Shown piece after piece: positions 8,336-18,505 of a stretch of 64,000 bases of DNA (its first letter is position 1; each line of letters opens with the position of its first letter). The translations under genes and the position numbers were made by a program. Source of the DNA: Bacteroides sp. (GTDB lineage: Bacteria > Bacteroidota > Bacteroidia > Bacteroidales > Bacteroidaceae); contig SUXW01000002.1 in assembly GCA_015060765.1 (NCBI GenBank), positions 1 to 64,000 on the forward strand. The letters run 5' to 3'. Under the pieces are notes generated by a model that had not been told where the DNA came from, made no database searches, and was given only the letters and a program-made list of their open reading frames with translations.

Positions 8336-9466
8336 TTAATAGTTGGTTGTTTTGAACAAACGTTGGAAAGTCTCAAGCAAATACAGTTTGGCATTCATCC
8401 AAGTATGTCCTCCCGACGATACATGAAAGATATGATTGATGCGATGCTTGGTCAGCACATCATCAAAATCCGTTGCCAAATTATACAAGAAATCGGAATT
8501 ACCAACGCCCAGCCAAAGCAATTTCATGTCTTTGTTGGTCTTGTCCGGATTTTCATAAAAAGCCTTATAATTCTTTTCAAAATCATTTGCACTTATTCCT
8601 GAACTGTACGAACAAATCCAAGCAAAACGATCCGTATTCATCAAACCATTGCGTAAAGCTTGGGCACCGCCTCTGGAAAATCCTCCAATACCACGTCCGA
8701 GACGGTCATTAATTGTACGATAATTCTTGTCGACATAAGGAATGATATCCTTCATGAGCATTTCACTAAACAAATCAATTTTAGGCAATTCTGTACCAGG
8801 TGCAAAATAAGCGGCCGGATTACCATACGGCATTACTACAATCATAGGTTCGGCCTTACCCGATGCAATCAGATTGTCAAGGATAAAATTGGCACGTCCC
8901 ACCTTAAAGTAGACTTCTTCCGTATCGGTCGTTCCACTGATACAATAGAATACCGGATACTTTTTATCGCTATTTGCATCATAACCGGGAGGAGTATATA
9001 CAAGCATCCTACCAGTTGCACCAATAGAAGAGGAATCATACATTACATAATCCACATTACCATGAGGTACATTCTGAATGGAGTATGCCATCGGTTGTAT
9101 ATCTTTTACTTCGAGCATACTTCCCTTGAAATTTTCATTAGGGAAATAATCGGCATTACCAGGGTCCATAACACGTACGCCGTCCACTACAAATTCATAA
9201 GGATACATATCCGGTGCAACGGGGCCTACCGTTACTTCCCATACACCCATGTCATTTTTGACCATATCAACAGGTTGGTCCATAAACTGTCCGCTCAACT
9301 TCACTTCTTTAGCATTAGGAGCCATGTAGCGGAATGTTACTTTGTTATCAGCATGTATCTGAGGAGATGTAGTATTGGCCCATCTACGATTGTTTCCTCG
9401 TGGTTGAGCCATTATACATGATGCTGAAAGCAACATAAAAGCAATTAAACATAGATTCTTTCTCAT
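8336..9466 (-). CDS. CE1-like esterase, paralogue of the next gene
   Basis: First gene of the esterase pair. The ORF track begins at 9511, but the signal peptide begins with the ATG at 9466 (MRKNLCLIAFMLLSASCIMAQ), giving 376 aa. Layout matches its neighbour: an E-set domain (KVTFRYMAPNAKEVKLSGQFMDQPVDMV), then the hydrolase with nucleophile elbow GFSRGG and histidine in SSGGHTWMNAK. The two look like an old tandem duplication, with SLGG against SRGG at the active site suggesting different preferences. A TATGTTTG promoter element lies 43 bases upstream. Confidence 0.82.
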   Translation of the reverse strand: MRKNLCLIAFMLLSASCIMAQPRGNNRRWANTTSPQIHADNKVTFRYMAPNAKEVKLSGQFMDQPVDMVKNDMGVWEVTVGPVAPDMYPYEFVVDGVRVMDPGNADYFPNENFKGSMLEVKDIQPMAYSIQNVPHGNVDYVMYDSSSIGATGRMLVYTPPGYDANSDKKYPVFYCISGTTDTEEVYFKVGRANFILDNLIASGKAEPMIVVMPYGNPAAYFAPGTELPKIDLFSEMLMKDIIPYVDKNYRTINDRLGRGIGGFSRGGAQALRNGLMNTDRFAWICSYSSGISANDFEKNYKAFYENPDKTNKDMKLLWLGVGNSDFLYNLATDFDDVLTKHRINHIFHVSSGGHTWMNAKLYLLETFQRLFKTTNY

Positions 9467-9508
9467 AAATTTATTTAATGAATTAATTAATTGAATATAT
9501 ATTAGACA

Positions 9509-9537
9509 CAAACATACAACATAAATTTAATTCCAAA
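9509..9537 (-). promoter_or_regulatory. Bacteroidales-type promoter for the esterase pair
   Basis: On the minus strand TATGTTTG (9516-9509) matches the -7 element TAnnTTTG, and TTTG at 9537-9534 lies 17 bases upstream as a -33 element. The start of the mRNA would be near 9500. Confidence 0.55.
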
Positions 9538-9592
9538 ATCATTTTTTTTGAAAAAAACACAACTGTTACAGTATCAATTAAATATATATTAC

Positions 9593-9600
9593 TAAATTTG
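9593..9600 (+). promoter_or_regulatory. -7 promoter element before the MBL-fold gene
   Basis: TAAATTTG matches TAnnTTTG and lies 36 bases before the ATG at 9637. A clear -33 TTTG is not seen. Confidence 0.4.
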
Positions 9601-9636
9601 TTGTAGAATAGAAAATTTTTACAAAAGCAATATATC

Positions 9637-10437
9637 ATGAAAAAGACATCATCCATTTCTTTATTAATCATTCTTGTATTAATATGTACACTATGTTCAT
9701 GTAACCAGCAAACTTCAACTCCTTATCATATTACTCCTATACCCGACAATTCTTCTCCTAAGTTCATGCCAACCGCCCTATTCGCTCAGGCAACAGATAG
9801 CATGTTACAATCATTAGGAGTTGAAAATGGTATTCCATCATCCGTGTGTGCCATTTTGGTCGAAACGGATGGTAAACAGATTCTATTTGATACCGGCAAT
9901 GGTGTAGAAGATTCACAATTAATGCCCACTTTAAAGGCTAAAGGGATTGAAGCAAATGATATCGATTACATATTCATAACCCATCTACATGGGGACCATA
10001 TTGAGGGACTAACCCAAAATGAAAGTGCAGTCTTCCCAAATGCCCAATTATACATTCCTCAAGCCGAATATGACGGTTGGATGAAAATGGAAGAAACCAA
10101 GACTACGAAAATACGGAATCTCATTCATATTTATTCAAATAAGATTACTCTATTCGATGATAAGACTCCATTACCTCACGGAATATCTTCCATAGCTACA
10201 TACGGACATACACCCGGGCATACGATTTATCAATTGGGGCAAAACCTGATTGTTGGAGATATCATGCATGGAGTTGCATTACAAATTGCCAACCCGGAAA
10301 TTTGTGCTCGTTACGACATGGATATAGAAAAAGCCATCGAGTCACGTAAAGCAGTAATCAAACTTGCTAAAGACAAAGGTTTAGTTTTATATGGAATGCA
10401 TTTTCCAGAACCATACCAATTGAACTTTGCCAAATAA
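9637..10437 (+). CDS. Metallo-beta-lactamase-fold hydrolase, lipoprotein
   Basis: Putative periplasmic or surface metal-dependent hydrolase, 266 aa. The N terminus carries a lipoprotein signal (LICTLCSC). The MBL fold is shown by FDTGNG, the zinc motif HLHGDHIEG, HTPGHTIY, the later Asp in VGDIMHG and the C-terminal YGMHFP histidine. This set resembles N-acyl-homoserine-lactone lactonase/YtnP-like MBL proteins, but the substrate cannot be told. The next gene follows by 19 nt on the same strand, though no functional link is evident. Confidence 0.8.
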   Translation: MKKTSSISLLIILVLICTLCSCNQQTSTPYHITPIPDNSSPKFMPTALFAQATDSMLQSLGVENGIPSSVCAILVETDGKQILFDTGNGVEDSQLMPTLKAKGIEANDIDYIFITHLHGDHIEGLTQNESAVFPNAQLYIPQAEYDGWMKMEETKTTKIRNLIHIYSNKITLFDDKTPLPHGISSIATYGHTPGHTIYQLGQNLIVGDIMHGVALQIANPEICARYDMDIEKAIESRKAVIKLAKDKGLVLYGMHFPEPYQLNFAK

Positions 10438-10456
10438 CCTTCTAAATTGAAATATC

Positions 10457-11356
10457 ATGGGAAGAAAGTTGTTGCACACACTTGGATACAACGATCAAGG
10501 AATTATCGTCCATGTAAATGATGCAGTAAAAAGTAAAAGTTATTCATGCCCCCTATGCGGAGAAAGAATCATAGCCCGTAATGGCGGTAAGTCGCAACGA
10601 CCACACTTCGCACATTTCAAAAAATCAGAAGTAAAATGCAACGGAGAATCGGTATTATCACATTATTTCAAGATGAAGACACTAGACATTCTCCAAGAAC
10701 ATCTGAACAACCATTCACCTTTCCATATCAAATGGAATTGTCCATATTGTAGTAAACTTTATAATAAAGATGTATTGCAAAAAATTGTATCCATCAAGGA
10801 TCAATGTATCATGAATGGACAACCTTCTGTCATTACATTATTAGGAGATAACGGCCAACCACTTATCGTCATTGAAATTACCATTCGGAGGAAGCTAACC
10901 AAAAAAATATTGGAATTTTATGAGTCCAACCATATCATTCTAATCCATTATCAGCTTCATGAAAACGATTGGATAAACATAACTCAAAAATTAAGTCAAC
11001 CCAATTATGTTACCTTTTGTGGAAATCCCGAGTGCTATAACTTTCAATTTTATCAGAATTGTATACAAAGAGAGATATTCCTTCAGAAATTCAAATGCAA
11101 GAAATGCAATAAGATTGTAGATGGATATATGGTAAGAAACACATCTGCTTTTGGTGTCATTGGATTGGACAATTTAACCACATTAGAAAAGAACCAGATT
11201 ATTTCTACATACTTCCGCGGAAAAAGAGCGACAACTGCTGACATCGTTGTTTATGGCAAATGCCGATGCACTCCTCATAGTAAAGGATTAGTTTGCCTGA
11301 CAAAATCTGAATTGATTAAAGAAACTCAAAAGAGTAAAATAGCAAAAAAGGAATAA
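10457..11356 (+). CDS. CoiA-like competence/nuclease-fold protein
   Basis: Cytoplasmic protein of 299 aa resembling the CoiA family, which acts on incoming DNA during natural transformation in other bacteria. The N-terminal zinc-binding segment reads CPLCGERIIARNGGKSQRPHFAHFK, the hallmark of this family. A second CPYC pair follows, then a predicted restriction-endonuclease-like core with PSVITLLGDNGQPLIVIEITIRRKL, where a Glu in IVIEI and the following basic residues fit part of a PD-(D/E)xK site. A third zinc motif (CKKC) lies near residue 215. No other competence gene is nearby. Transformation in this organism is not implied by this gene alone. Confidence 0.65.
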   Translation: MGRKLLHTLGYNDQGIIVHVNDAVKSKSYSCPLCGERIIARNGGKSQRPHFAHFKKSEVKCNGESVLSHYFKMKTLDILQEHLNNHSPFHIKWNCPYCSKLYNKDVLQKIVSIKDQCIMNGQPSVITLLGDNGQPLIVIEITIRRKLTKKILEFYESNHIILIHYQLHENDWINITQKLSQPNYVTFCGNPECYNFQFYQNCIQREIFLQKFKCKKCNKIVDGYMVRNTSAFGVIGLDNLTTLEKNQIISTYFRGKRATTADIVVYGKCRCTPHSKGLVCLTKSELIKETQKSKIAKKE

Positions 11357-11374
11357 CTTCGGTTATTCCTTTTT
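11348..11374 (+). terminator. UUCG-loop terminator
   Basis: AAGGAATAAC-TTCG-GTTATTCCTT followed by TTT. The stop codon of the CoiA-like gene lies inside the 5' arm. Confidence 0.85.
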
Positions 11375-11382
11375 CATTTGTA

Positions 11383-13914
11383 TCATTTTACCAGGTCCTT
11401 AAAGGCAGAACCAAAAATCAAATAGCTGGTATTACCCGCTATGGTACCTTCATTCTGTCCCCACAGGAATGGCCAATCATCATAATTTTCAAAATGATCT
11501 GGCTTTCTGAAAAGAAGTCCTGGTGCTACATTACCCGGAATAAACGAGAAATCGGCACGATTATTTCCATAGAATACGGCCTTAGGACGAGCGGCACCAA
11601 CAGCTGCCACAAAAGAATAGTTATGATAAGGATGGCATCCGAACAACCAATCGGCTACTTTGAAAGCATAATTCTTGTCTATAATATCAGGATAATACTT
11701 GCTTGCAAAACAAAGAGTAGTACCATAACCGGTTACAGCACCTCCACCAGCCCAGTTACCTAAACCGATAGGCAATCCATAAGGATTCTCTTTACCTAAA
11801 CTTTCTACGTATTCTTTATATTTCACTACATAGGGACGTAATTTTTCCTTAAATTCTTCATTCATGTAGGGTATAGCATCCAAAGCAGTCTTTATATTCC
11901 GTTCCACATTACGATCAAGAGCATCCCAAATTTTATCATCGAACACCTTCAAATACTGCGATTCACCTGTTGCAACAAACAATTGTAAATTACTTCCAAT
12001 ATTTCCTATAGCTGCATCCTGATTACGGCTCTTCGTTTCAGTTTCTTTGGATAATAATTCCATAGCTTCCTTCAACAGCCGTTTGGATTGTTTTAATGCA
12101 CGATTGGACAGGTCATCATTATATCCTTTCAGCGCACGACTTGCAGCTGCAAACATAGTAGCAGCCCTCAAGTCAAGACTCGGGTTACGACTGGTAAAAG
12201 CCCACATATCATCTTTTACACCACTAAATTTGCCATCGGCCGACTTTTCATAGGGTCCTAAATTGGGATTGTAGCGAAGTCCATCGGTTATGGAAGCGGC
12301 ATCCCCCAAATGATGATAGTTATCAAGTACCGAATTAGACAGCGTTTGGGACATGTGTCCTATGTTTTCTGCTTGAGCAACCAAATTCAATGTGCCATGT
12401 TCGATAAACTGCAATATATCGGGGATTCCATCAGGACGATGAAGCTCTACATAGCGTTGGTCTTCATCTACAAAGGTCATATCACGCAATGGCTTGAACA
12501 ATTCCCATATGGATACAAAATTCTGTACTACATTAATATTGGAACCGGTTTCAATGTCAAAGTCACCTGCATCAAAATAACCTCCTACATTCAATCCTGG
12601 AATCAATTCCAATGGTTTGTATTTTGTATCGGTAGTCGGTCCTTGTCCATGTAAATCAAAATGATCCGTATTTACAGGCGCCTGCAGATAACCTTCTTTA
12701 AACGGTTCTCCATGCCATACACGATAAGCTTCACTTACATACATATGATTCATATGAATAGGTATCCATACATCACTGGTAGCATCTGTAATCTTATCGT
12801 AAACATTTTTGTTGATGATGAAATTATTGGTTTTGTAGTCTCCATATTGAATGTAGTAGATTCCAGGTTCCTGAACAGACGAGAAATCAAACTTCACGTA
12901 ATGGTATTTGAAATAATCGCCCCATGAGACAATACCGCCTTCGTATACTTTTTGAGAGCTTCCATCCTCTTTAATCTGATAAATAGAAGCTTTTGACAAA
13001 GGATGATCTTTTTTATCCAATTCAATGACAGCCACTTTGGGTTGTGCAGGCAAATATCCCATCTGTGAAAATCCAATGTTAGGCTCACGAATCCATCCGT
13101 CGATTGCATTCGGTTCTACCGTCCATGTCAATACCTTACCTGTTTTACCGGAAGGGAGCAAACTACGTACTACATACCATCCGTTTTGAGCAAGCATACG
13201 ACCATCGAACAACATCAAATCTGCATCTTGTGAAGTAATTTTAACCATCCGTTCCGGAGTATCTGGAGCCAAGAGTAAAGTACGTCCCGACTCTAATGGA
13301 AGCGGATCAATGAAACTATTGGTACCTCTATCGTCATAAGTCTTGTAACCTTTGAACTGCTTTACTTTCTCCGAATTAGGACGAGTTACAGTATTGCTTA
13401 CGGCATAACGAGGGAACCGATTATATCGGCCATCCATCAAATAAGTCTTATTCCAATATTGGGAAGGAAGAAATTCAAGATTGAACCCCGCATCACCTTC
13501 CAATTCTGTTGGTAATGGTTTATCCAAGTAGACAGCTATCTCAACAGCTTTTCCTTTTGAAGAAACAACGACACGAGAATCAAAATCATAATCCTCATAC
13601 CGCAAGGCCACTTCAATGCTACCTTCTTCTTTATTGACTTTACGGGTTGGAGAGGCAGGAACTAAATCCCATTGTTCAGGAGTGTTGGAAAGACGAACTG
13701 CACCTCCTTGTGCTGTTCTTACACCGTGATGAATCAATTCAATTCCTGAATTCTTTTCATCATTAAAACCTCCTGAAAAGTCGTTACTATAAACCAATAC
13801 ATTCACGCCTTGCGTTTCAAAATATTCCAAGTCGTTTAGTACTAATCCATCATTACCTCCAGATGTGCATGCTCCCATTAAAAAAGGAAGCAAAAATACA
13901 ATAGATCGTTTCAT
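11383..13914 (-). CDS. GH9 glycoside hydrolase lipoprotein
   Basis: Surface endo-glucanase of family GH9, 843 aa, with lipoprotein signal MKRSIVFLLPFLMGAC. Residues about 270-370 form the immunoglobulin-like CelD_N domain (PNIGFSQMGYLPAQPKVAVIELDKK). The (alpha/alpha)6 catalytic domain starts near 400, with GGYFDAGDFDIETG carrying the nucleophile/base aspartates and the C-terminal GQNEGTIAGN carrying the acid glutamate. A CHPYHNYSFV segment also fits GH9. The first 250 residues form a beta-rich extension seen in Bacteroidetes GH9 proteins. Likely substrates are beta-1,4-glucan, mixed-linkage glucan or xyloglucan; SusCD genes are not adjacent. It probably works with the GH5 and GH94 enzymes here. 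Confidence 0.88.
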   Translation of the reverse strand: MKRSIVFLLPFLMGACTSGGNDGLVLNDLEYFETQGVNVLVYSNDFSGGFNDEKNSGIELIHHGVRTAQGGAVRLSNTPEQWDLVPASPTRKVNKEEGSIEVALRYEDYDFDSRVVVSSKGKAVEIAVYLDKPLPTELEGDAGFNLEFLPSQYWNKTYLMDGRYNRFPRYAVSNTVTRPNSEKVKQFKGYKTYDDRGTNSFIDPLPLESGRTLLLAPDTPERMVKITSQDADLMLFDGRMLAQNGWYVVRSLLPSGKTGKVLTWTVEPNAIDGWIREPNIGFSQMGYLPAQPKVAVIELDKKDHPLSKASIYQIKEDGSSQKVYEGGIVSWGDYFKYHYVKFDFSSVQEPGIYYIQYGDYKTNNFIINKNVYDKITDATSDVWIPIHMNHMYVSEAYRVWHGEPFKEGYLQAPVNTDHFDLHGQGPTTDTKYKPLELIPGLNVGGYFDAGDFDIETGSNINVVQNFVSIWELFKPLRDMTFVDEDQRYVELHRPDGIPDILQFIEHGTLNLVAQAENIGHMSQTLSNSVLDNYHHLGDAASITDGLRYNPNLGPYEKSADGKFSGVKDDMWAFTSRNPSLDLRAATMFAAASRALKGYNDDLSNRALKQSKRLLKEAMELLSKETETKSRNQDAAIGNIGSNLQLFVATGESQYLKVFDDKIWDALDRNVERNIKTALDAIPYMNEEFKEKLRPYVVKYKEYVESLGKENPYGLPIGLGNWAGGGAVTGYGTTLCFASKYYPDIIDKNYAFKVADWLFGCHPYHNYSFVAAVGAARPKAVFYGNNRADFSFIPGNVAPGLLFRKPDHFENYDDWPFLWGQNEGTIAGNTSYLIFGSAFKDLVK

Positions 13915-13947
13915 AGTTTATATAAATTGAAATGAAATTTACATACA

Positions 13948-13977
13948 CAAATGTAAACAATCTTTTTCATATTCAAC
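13948..13977 (-). promoter_or_regulatory. Promoter for the GH9 gene
   Basis: On the minus strand TACATTTG (13955-13948) matches TAnnTTTG, with GTTG (13977-13974) 18 bases upstream. It lies 33 bases before the GH9 ATG. Confidence 0.55.
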
Positions 13978-14058
13978 TTATATTTATGAAAAAAATATCA
14001 CATAAAGTAAAAATAATTAGATAATCACACATTCTTAAGATAAACCGACCTTTTATTA

Positions 14059-14295
14059 TTAGTCAGGAAGTTTCACCTTTTCAGGTTCTTCAGATTGAAA
14101 GGTGTAGAAATCTGGAATCACATTTCCTTCAAGATCTTCAATAAAATCAAGGTTACATCCCAATCTACGTGCTTCTTCTGCATATGCTCGCAAAGCCGCC
14201 AATGCACATTGGTCTGTTCCGGTCAATACAAATACCGGAATTTCATTCATCACACATCGGTTCAATAATTTTCGTTGGTCTTTTGTTGCAGCCAT
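14059..14295 (-). CDS. Conserved-looking 78-aa protein of unknown function
   Basis: Small cytoplasmic protein with no signal peptide or membrane segment. The sequence (CVMNEIPVFVLTGTDQCALAALRAYAEEARRLGCNLDFIEDLEG) reads like a compact alpha/beta fold. It has its own short intergenic spaces on both sides and a well-formed coding frame. No function is recognised. Confidence 0.6.
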   Translation of the reverse strand: MAATKDQRKLLNRCVMNEIPVFVLTGTDQCALAALRAYAEEARRLGCNLDFIEDLEGNVIPDFYTFQSEEPEKVKLPD

Positions 14296-14371
14296 ATCTT
14301 TGTATTAAATCATAGCAAAGGTAAACAAAAAGTGGAAATCTACTGGAAATTTCCACTTTAATTTATGAAGA

Positions 14372-15322
14372 TTATGCTACCAATCTAGTTAACCATATCC
14401 AGAACGGAGCAGCAACAACAAACAGCAAGATACTGAATGCCAAAGACGATGTACCCGTCCGTTCATATAACTGATTCTGATTACCTATAATAATACCCGA
14501 AAAAGCAGGAGGTAAAGCGCCAGCCAAAACCATCATTTGTAGTTTATCGGCTTCCATATGGAAAAGCAATCCCACAATGAGAAGTACAGCAGGCATCAAA
14601 ATCAATTTCAATAAGGTATTATACACTACTTCACCATCCAATTGGAATTTCATATTACTTAAAGTGAGTCCGGCAGCGAAAACTGCTACTCCTGAGTTTG
14701 CTTTAGCTATCAATTCAAAATTCGGATCAAGAATGGTAGGGAAACGAATACCTAACAAAACAAGTATTACAGCCAATATAGGTGCCCAACATACCGGTTC
14801 TTTCAAAGCATCAAGTACCGGATTGGTTCTCTTGGTTAGTTGACTATTATCCACTCCCCCTTTACCTTTGTTCATCAAAGCTAAACCAATAGGAATATTG
14901 ACGGCATTCACCACGATAGATACAATAGCTACTACCAACCCTGTCGTAGCAGTTGCACCATAAATGGGTTCCAAGACAGCAAATCCCAAAAAACCGATAG
15001 TGGGAGAACCAGATATCAAAGCACAAACAGCCGCTTCACTCTTGGTATGTTTGAAAAATTTGTAACAAGAGAAATACGACCAAAGAAACAATGCCGTAAT
15101 GATAACAAGACTCACAATGGTAAGTTTCAAGTCATCGAACAACATAGCTCTGTCTGCTTTCACTATAGAGACAAATAAAGCAGCCGGCAGTGCATAAGTC
15201 AGCACCAATTTGTTCAATATTTTAGAATCTGAAGCATTAAATACCTTCCGTTTTCCAGCCATATATCCTAAGAACATAATAACAAAAATGGGAAGGATAT
15301 CTTTAATCAATATATCAATCAT
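14372..15322 (-). CDS. AEC-family carrier, likely oxalate/organic-acid transport
   Basis: Inner-membrane permease of the auxin-efflux-carrier family, 316 aa with about ten hydrophobic segments. Typical elements are [12 protein letters not shown] near the N terminus, [19 protein letters not shown] in the middle and [20 protein letters not shown] at the end. It follows oxc by 7 nt and is last in the frc-oxc operon. In Escherichia coli the AEC member YfdV is likewise encoded next to the frc/oxc homologues yfdW and yfdU. Oxalate import or formate export is therefore a reasonable inference but is not shown by the sequence. No OxlT-type antiporter is present. Confidence 0.8.
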   Translation of the reverse strand: MIDILIKDILPIFVIMFLGYMAGKRKVFNASDSKILNKLVLTYALPAALFVSIVKADRAMLFDDLKLTIVSLVIITALFLWSYFSCYKFFKHTKSEAAVCALISGSPTIGFLGFAVLEPIYGATATTGLVVAIVSIVVNAVNIPIGLALMNKGKGGVDNSQLTKRTNPVLDALKEPVCWAPILAVILVLLGIRFPTILDPNFELIAKANSGVAVFAAGLTLSNMKFQLDGEVVYNTLLKLILMPAVLLIVGLLFHMEADKLQMMVLAGALPPAFSGIIIGNQNQLYERTGTSSLAFSILLFVVAAPFWIWLTRLVA

Positions 15323-15329
15323 AAGTCTA

Positions 15330-17039
15330 TCATTTTATAGATGAATGAGGATTAAGATTACCTATATGACCACTTTCCACGCCTGCAGATGGGTCAATTA
15401 CACAATTGATGAGTGAGGGCTTTCCTGAAGCCAATGCTGCACAAAGAGCTTCTTCCAATTCAATCGGTTTGGTTACATGATAAGCCATTCCACCAAATGC
15501 TTCAATAATACGATCATAACGGGCACTTGGGGTAAGCGAAGTAGGTGATGGATCGGCCCCACCAGCCAAATTCACACCATCGCCCCGATAGATGCCATCG
15601 TTATTAAGCACAATCACCGTCACCGGAAGTTTATATCTGCAAATGGTCTCTATATCCGTTCCACTGAAACCGAAAGCACTGTCACCTTCAATGGCCACCA
15701 CCGGTTTACCACTTGTAACGGCTGCTCCAATACTGTAACCCATACCAATGCCCATTACTCCCCAAGTACCTGTATCGAGACGTAGTCGAGGATGATACAT
15801 ATTAATGATGTTACGCGTATTGTCCAATGCATTGGCCCCTTCATTCACGATGTAAATATCCTTATGATCCTTCAATACATCACTGACAATTTTTAATGAA
15901 TTGAAATAATTCATCGGTTGGGTAGGCTTATTAAGTTTAGCCCGCATTTTTCCCGCATTGGCATTTTTCACTTCATCAATTTGTTTTCTCCATTCTATGC
16001 AACAAGAAATTTCAAAAGGCTCCATCTTACAAATGAGTTTGTCAATAGAAACGCCGATATCGCCTACCAACGGGGCATCAATCGGACGATTACTATCCAT
16101 TTCTTCAGCACAGATATCAAGTTGGATAAATTTAGCGTCAGGATTCCATTTCTTCCCTTTACCATGATTCAACAACCAATTTAAACGAGCACCAATAAGC
16201 ATCACGACATCAGCCTGTCCTAAGACCAAACTCCGTGCAGAAGCTGCACATTGCGGATGATCATCTGGTAATAGTCCTTTAGCCATAGACATAGGTAAAA
16301 ATGGAATACCTGATTTCTCAATAAATTCCCTAATAGCTTCATCTGCTTGTGCATAAGCCGCTCCTTTTCCCAAAATAACTAATGGTTTCTTAGCAACTGA
16401 AAGCAGTTTCAACGCTCTGTTCACAGATGTGGACGAAGGCGAAAGTACAGGTGACGGATCGACCGGAGTGAAAAGAGATGCTTGTGCATCAGCCGCATCC
16501 ATAGTGGTACTCAACATTTCTGTGGTAATATCGAGATACACACCTCCGGGACGACCCGAAAGAGCGGTTCGAATAGCACGAGCCACTCCTATCGATATAT
16601 CTTGTGGACGATTAATACGATAAGCTGCCTTGCAAAATGGTTTGGCAATATTCATTTGATCAAGCCCTTCATAGTCACCTTGCTGTAAGTCAATAATATT
16701 GCGGTCGCTCGATCCACTAATCTGTATCATCGGGAAACCATTCACTGTCGCTTCCGCCAAGGCTACCAAGCCGTTCAGGAAACCTGGAGCAGATACGGTG
16801 AGGCAAATACCCGGTTTTTTGGTAAGATATCCTGTAATAGCTGCGGCATGACCAGCCGATTGTTCATGTCGAAAACCGATGTAACGTATACCGACCGCTT
16901 GCGCATGACGCGCAAGGTCGGTTACAGGAATACCTACCACTCCATAGATAGTCTGTACTCCATTGACTTTCAAAGCATCTACCATGAGATGCATACCATC
17001 GGTTAATCCGGCATTATGATTATCTGTTATTGATTCCAT
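15330..17039 (-). CDS. oxc: Oxalyl-CoA decarboxylase
   Basis: Thiamine-diphosphate enzyme that converts oxalyl-CoA to formyl-CoA and CO2, 569 aa, the usual length. It aligns by eye along its whole length with the Oxalobacter formigenes enzyme: [23 protein letters not shown] with the ThDP-activating Glu59, [114 protein letters not shown] and the ThDP/Mg motif [10 protein letters not shown]...NNDGIYRG. This match separates it from acetolactate synthase and other ThDP paralogues. It sits between frc and the carrier gene. Confidence 0.95.
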   Translation of the reverse strand: MESITDNHNAGLTDGMHLMVDALKVNGVQTIYGVVGIPVTDLARHAQAVGIRYIGFRHEQSAGHAAAITGYLTKKPGICLTVSAPGFLNGLVALAEATVNGFPMIQISGSSDRNIIDLQQGDYEGLDQMNIAKPFCKAAYRINRPQDISIGVARAIRTALSGRPGGVYLDITTEMLSTTMDAADAQASLFTPVDPSPVLSPSSTSVNRALKLLSVAKKPLVILGKGAAYAQADEAIREFIEKSGIPFLPMSMAKGLLPDDHPQCAASARSLVLGQADVVMLIGARLNWLLNHGKGKKWNPDAKFIQLDICAEEMDSNRPIDAPLVGDIGVSIDKLICKMEPFEISCCIEWRKQIDEVKNANAGKMRAKLNKPTQPMNYFNSLKIVSDVLKDHKDIYIVNEGANALDNTRNIINMYHPRLRLDTGTWGVMGIGMGYSIGAAVTSGKPVVAIEGDSAFGFSGTDIETICRYKLPVTVIVLNNDGIYRGDGVNLAGGADPSPTSLTPSARYDRIIEAFGGMAYHVTKPIELEEALCAALASGKPSLINCVIDPSAGVESGHIGNLNPHSSIK

Positions 17040-17060
17040 AATTATTCCTTTACATTTTAC

Positions 17061-18332
17061 TTATTTACAAACTACATGTTTACTTCGAAGAGTAGCGATT
17101 TCTTCATCAGAATATCCAACTTCTTTCAACACTTCCTCGGTATGTTCACCTAAAAGCGGAGCCGACTTGATTTGTGGAGTATAGCTCGAGAATTTCGGAG
17201 GGCATCCCACCGTAAGGAATTTACCACGCTTTGGTTGATCTACTTCCACGATGGTTCCACACTTACGTAAGGACTCGTCATTTTCTATTTCCTTCATACT
17301 CAATACAGGCCCACAAGGAACACCTATTTTACCCAAAGTTTCCACGATTTCCATTTTATCGTACTTCATGGTATAGGCTTCTACGGCACTGTAGATTTCT
17401 TCCTTAATTTCATATCGTGCTTCGGGTGTATTATACTTGGAATCATCCACCCACTCGGGATGACCAATAGCACGGGCTGCTGCAGCAAAAGGTTTAGTCT
17501 CATTCTGTAGAACAATGTATACAAATGCATTAGGATCCTTTTCCCATCCTTTACAACGATAACACCATCCCATCACCTGTCCACCTTCCACATTACCGGC
17601 ACGAGGTATTGTATCTCCAAATTTTTCTTTCGGATATTGCGGTAGATGTTTCAATACACCAGTATGCTCCAAGATGAGTTGGTCGCGTAACTTAATTCTA
17701 CATAAATTAAGTACAGCATCCTGCATAGATTGTTGAACAAAGCATCCTTCACCTGTTTTTTCACGTTGCATTAAAGCAGCCAATAAACCGATAAGTAAGT
17801 GCATACCCGTATTACTGTCTCCCAAAGCTGCTCCACTTTGAGTAGGTATGTTATACTCGCCTTTCCACCAACCAGTAGTAGCTGCAGCACCACCGGCACA
17901 TTGAGCCACTGGTTCAAACGCTTTCACATTAGCAAAGGGAGAATCATCATTGAATCCTTTAATCGTTCCATAAATTACTCTCGGATTGATTTTGTGTACT
18001 TCTTCCCACGAAAACCCTAATTTATCAACGGCTCCGGGATGAAGGTTTTCCACAAAGATATCAGCAGTCTTCAGCAAACGGGTTAGCACCTCCTTGCCTT
18101 CAGGCGATTTCATGTCAAGTTCTATGGAACGTTTGTTACAGTTCAACTGAAGATAATACAATCCGTCCAAATCGGGATAATCCAAAAGTTCCGTACGAGT
18201 AGGGTCACCGGTACCTGTCTTTTCTATCTTGATAACATCGGCTCCCAACCAAGCCAACATTTGTGTACACGACGGACCTGATTGTACTTGTGTCCAGTCT
18301 ATAACTTTAATTCCTTGTAATGGTGCAATCAT
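17061..18332 (-). CDS. frc: Formyl-CoA:oxalate CoA-transferase
   Basis: Class III CoA-transferase that moves CoA from formyl-CoA to oxalate, feeding Oxc. Family features are [59 protein letters not shown] and [12 protein letters not shown], whose Asp (residue 172 from the start used here) matches the catalytic Asp169 of the Oxalobacter enzyme. The ORF track opens at 18347 with a TTG. The ATG at 18332 ([10 protein letters not shown]) is preferred because GGAGG lies 8 nt before it; the ATG at 18338 would be too close. First gene of the oxalate operon, 21 nt before oxc. Confidence 0.94.
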   Translation of the reverse strand: MIAPLQGIKVIDWTQVQSGPSCTQMLAWLGADVIKIEKTGTGDPTRTELLDYPDLDGLYYLQLNCNKRSIELDMKSPEGKEVLTRLLKTADIFVENLHPGAVDKLGFSWEEVHKINPRVIYGTIKGFNDDSPFANVKAFEPVAQCAGGAAATTGWWKGEYNIPTQSGAALGDSNTGMHLLIGLLAALMQREKTGEGCFVQQSMQDAVLNLCRIKLRDQLILEHTGVLKHLPQYPKEKFGDTIPRAGNVEGGQVMGWCYRCKGWEKDPNAFVYIVLQNETKPFAAAARAIGHPEWVDDSKYNTPEARYEIKEEIYSAVEAYTMKYDKMEIVETLGKIGVPCGPVLSMKEIENDESLRKCGTIVEVDQPKRGKFLTVGCPPKFSSYTPQIKSAPLLGEHTEEVLKEVGYSDEEIATLRSKHVVCK

Positions 18333-18450
18333 ATTCATTTCCTCCAAATAATTTTAAATTAATAATGGGTTTACTGCACTCAACAAGGAAAAGAATAAGA
18401 TGTTTCTCTTTTCGAATAGGATTATAGAAAAACATCAATTATTAACATAA

Positions 18451-18485
18451 TTAGGGCGGAATTTGCTTAAGCAAATCCGCCCTAA
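18451..18485 (-). terminator. Strong hairpin after the Spy-like gene
   Basis: TTAGGGCGGA-A-TTTGCTT pairs with AAGCAAATCCGCCCTAA, 17 bp with a single bulged A. It lies 21 bases after the stop of the gene at 18506 and before the frc promoter region, so it should insulate the oxalate operon. Confidence 0.75.
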
Positions 18486-18505
18486 TACCCTACGACACTC
18501 TATTA

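Noticed and set aside
8660-9421. 253-aa plus-strand ORF over the second esterase
   Set aside because: Antisense shadow of a clear esterase; composition is rich in Arg, His and Ile as expected for reverse frames.
15330-17039. Acetolactate synthase large subunit
   Set aside because: The sequence follows oxalyl-CoA decarboxylase motifs throughout and is next to frc.
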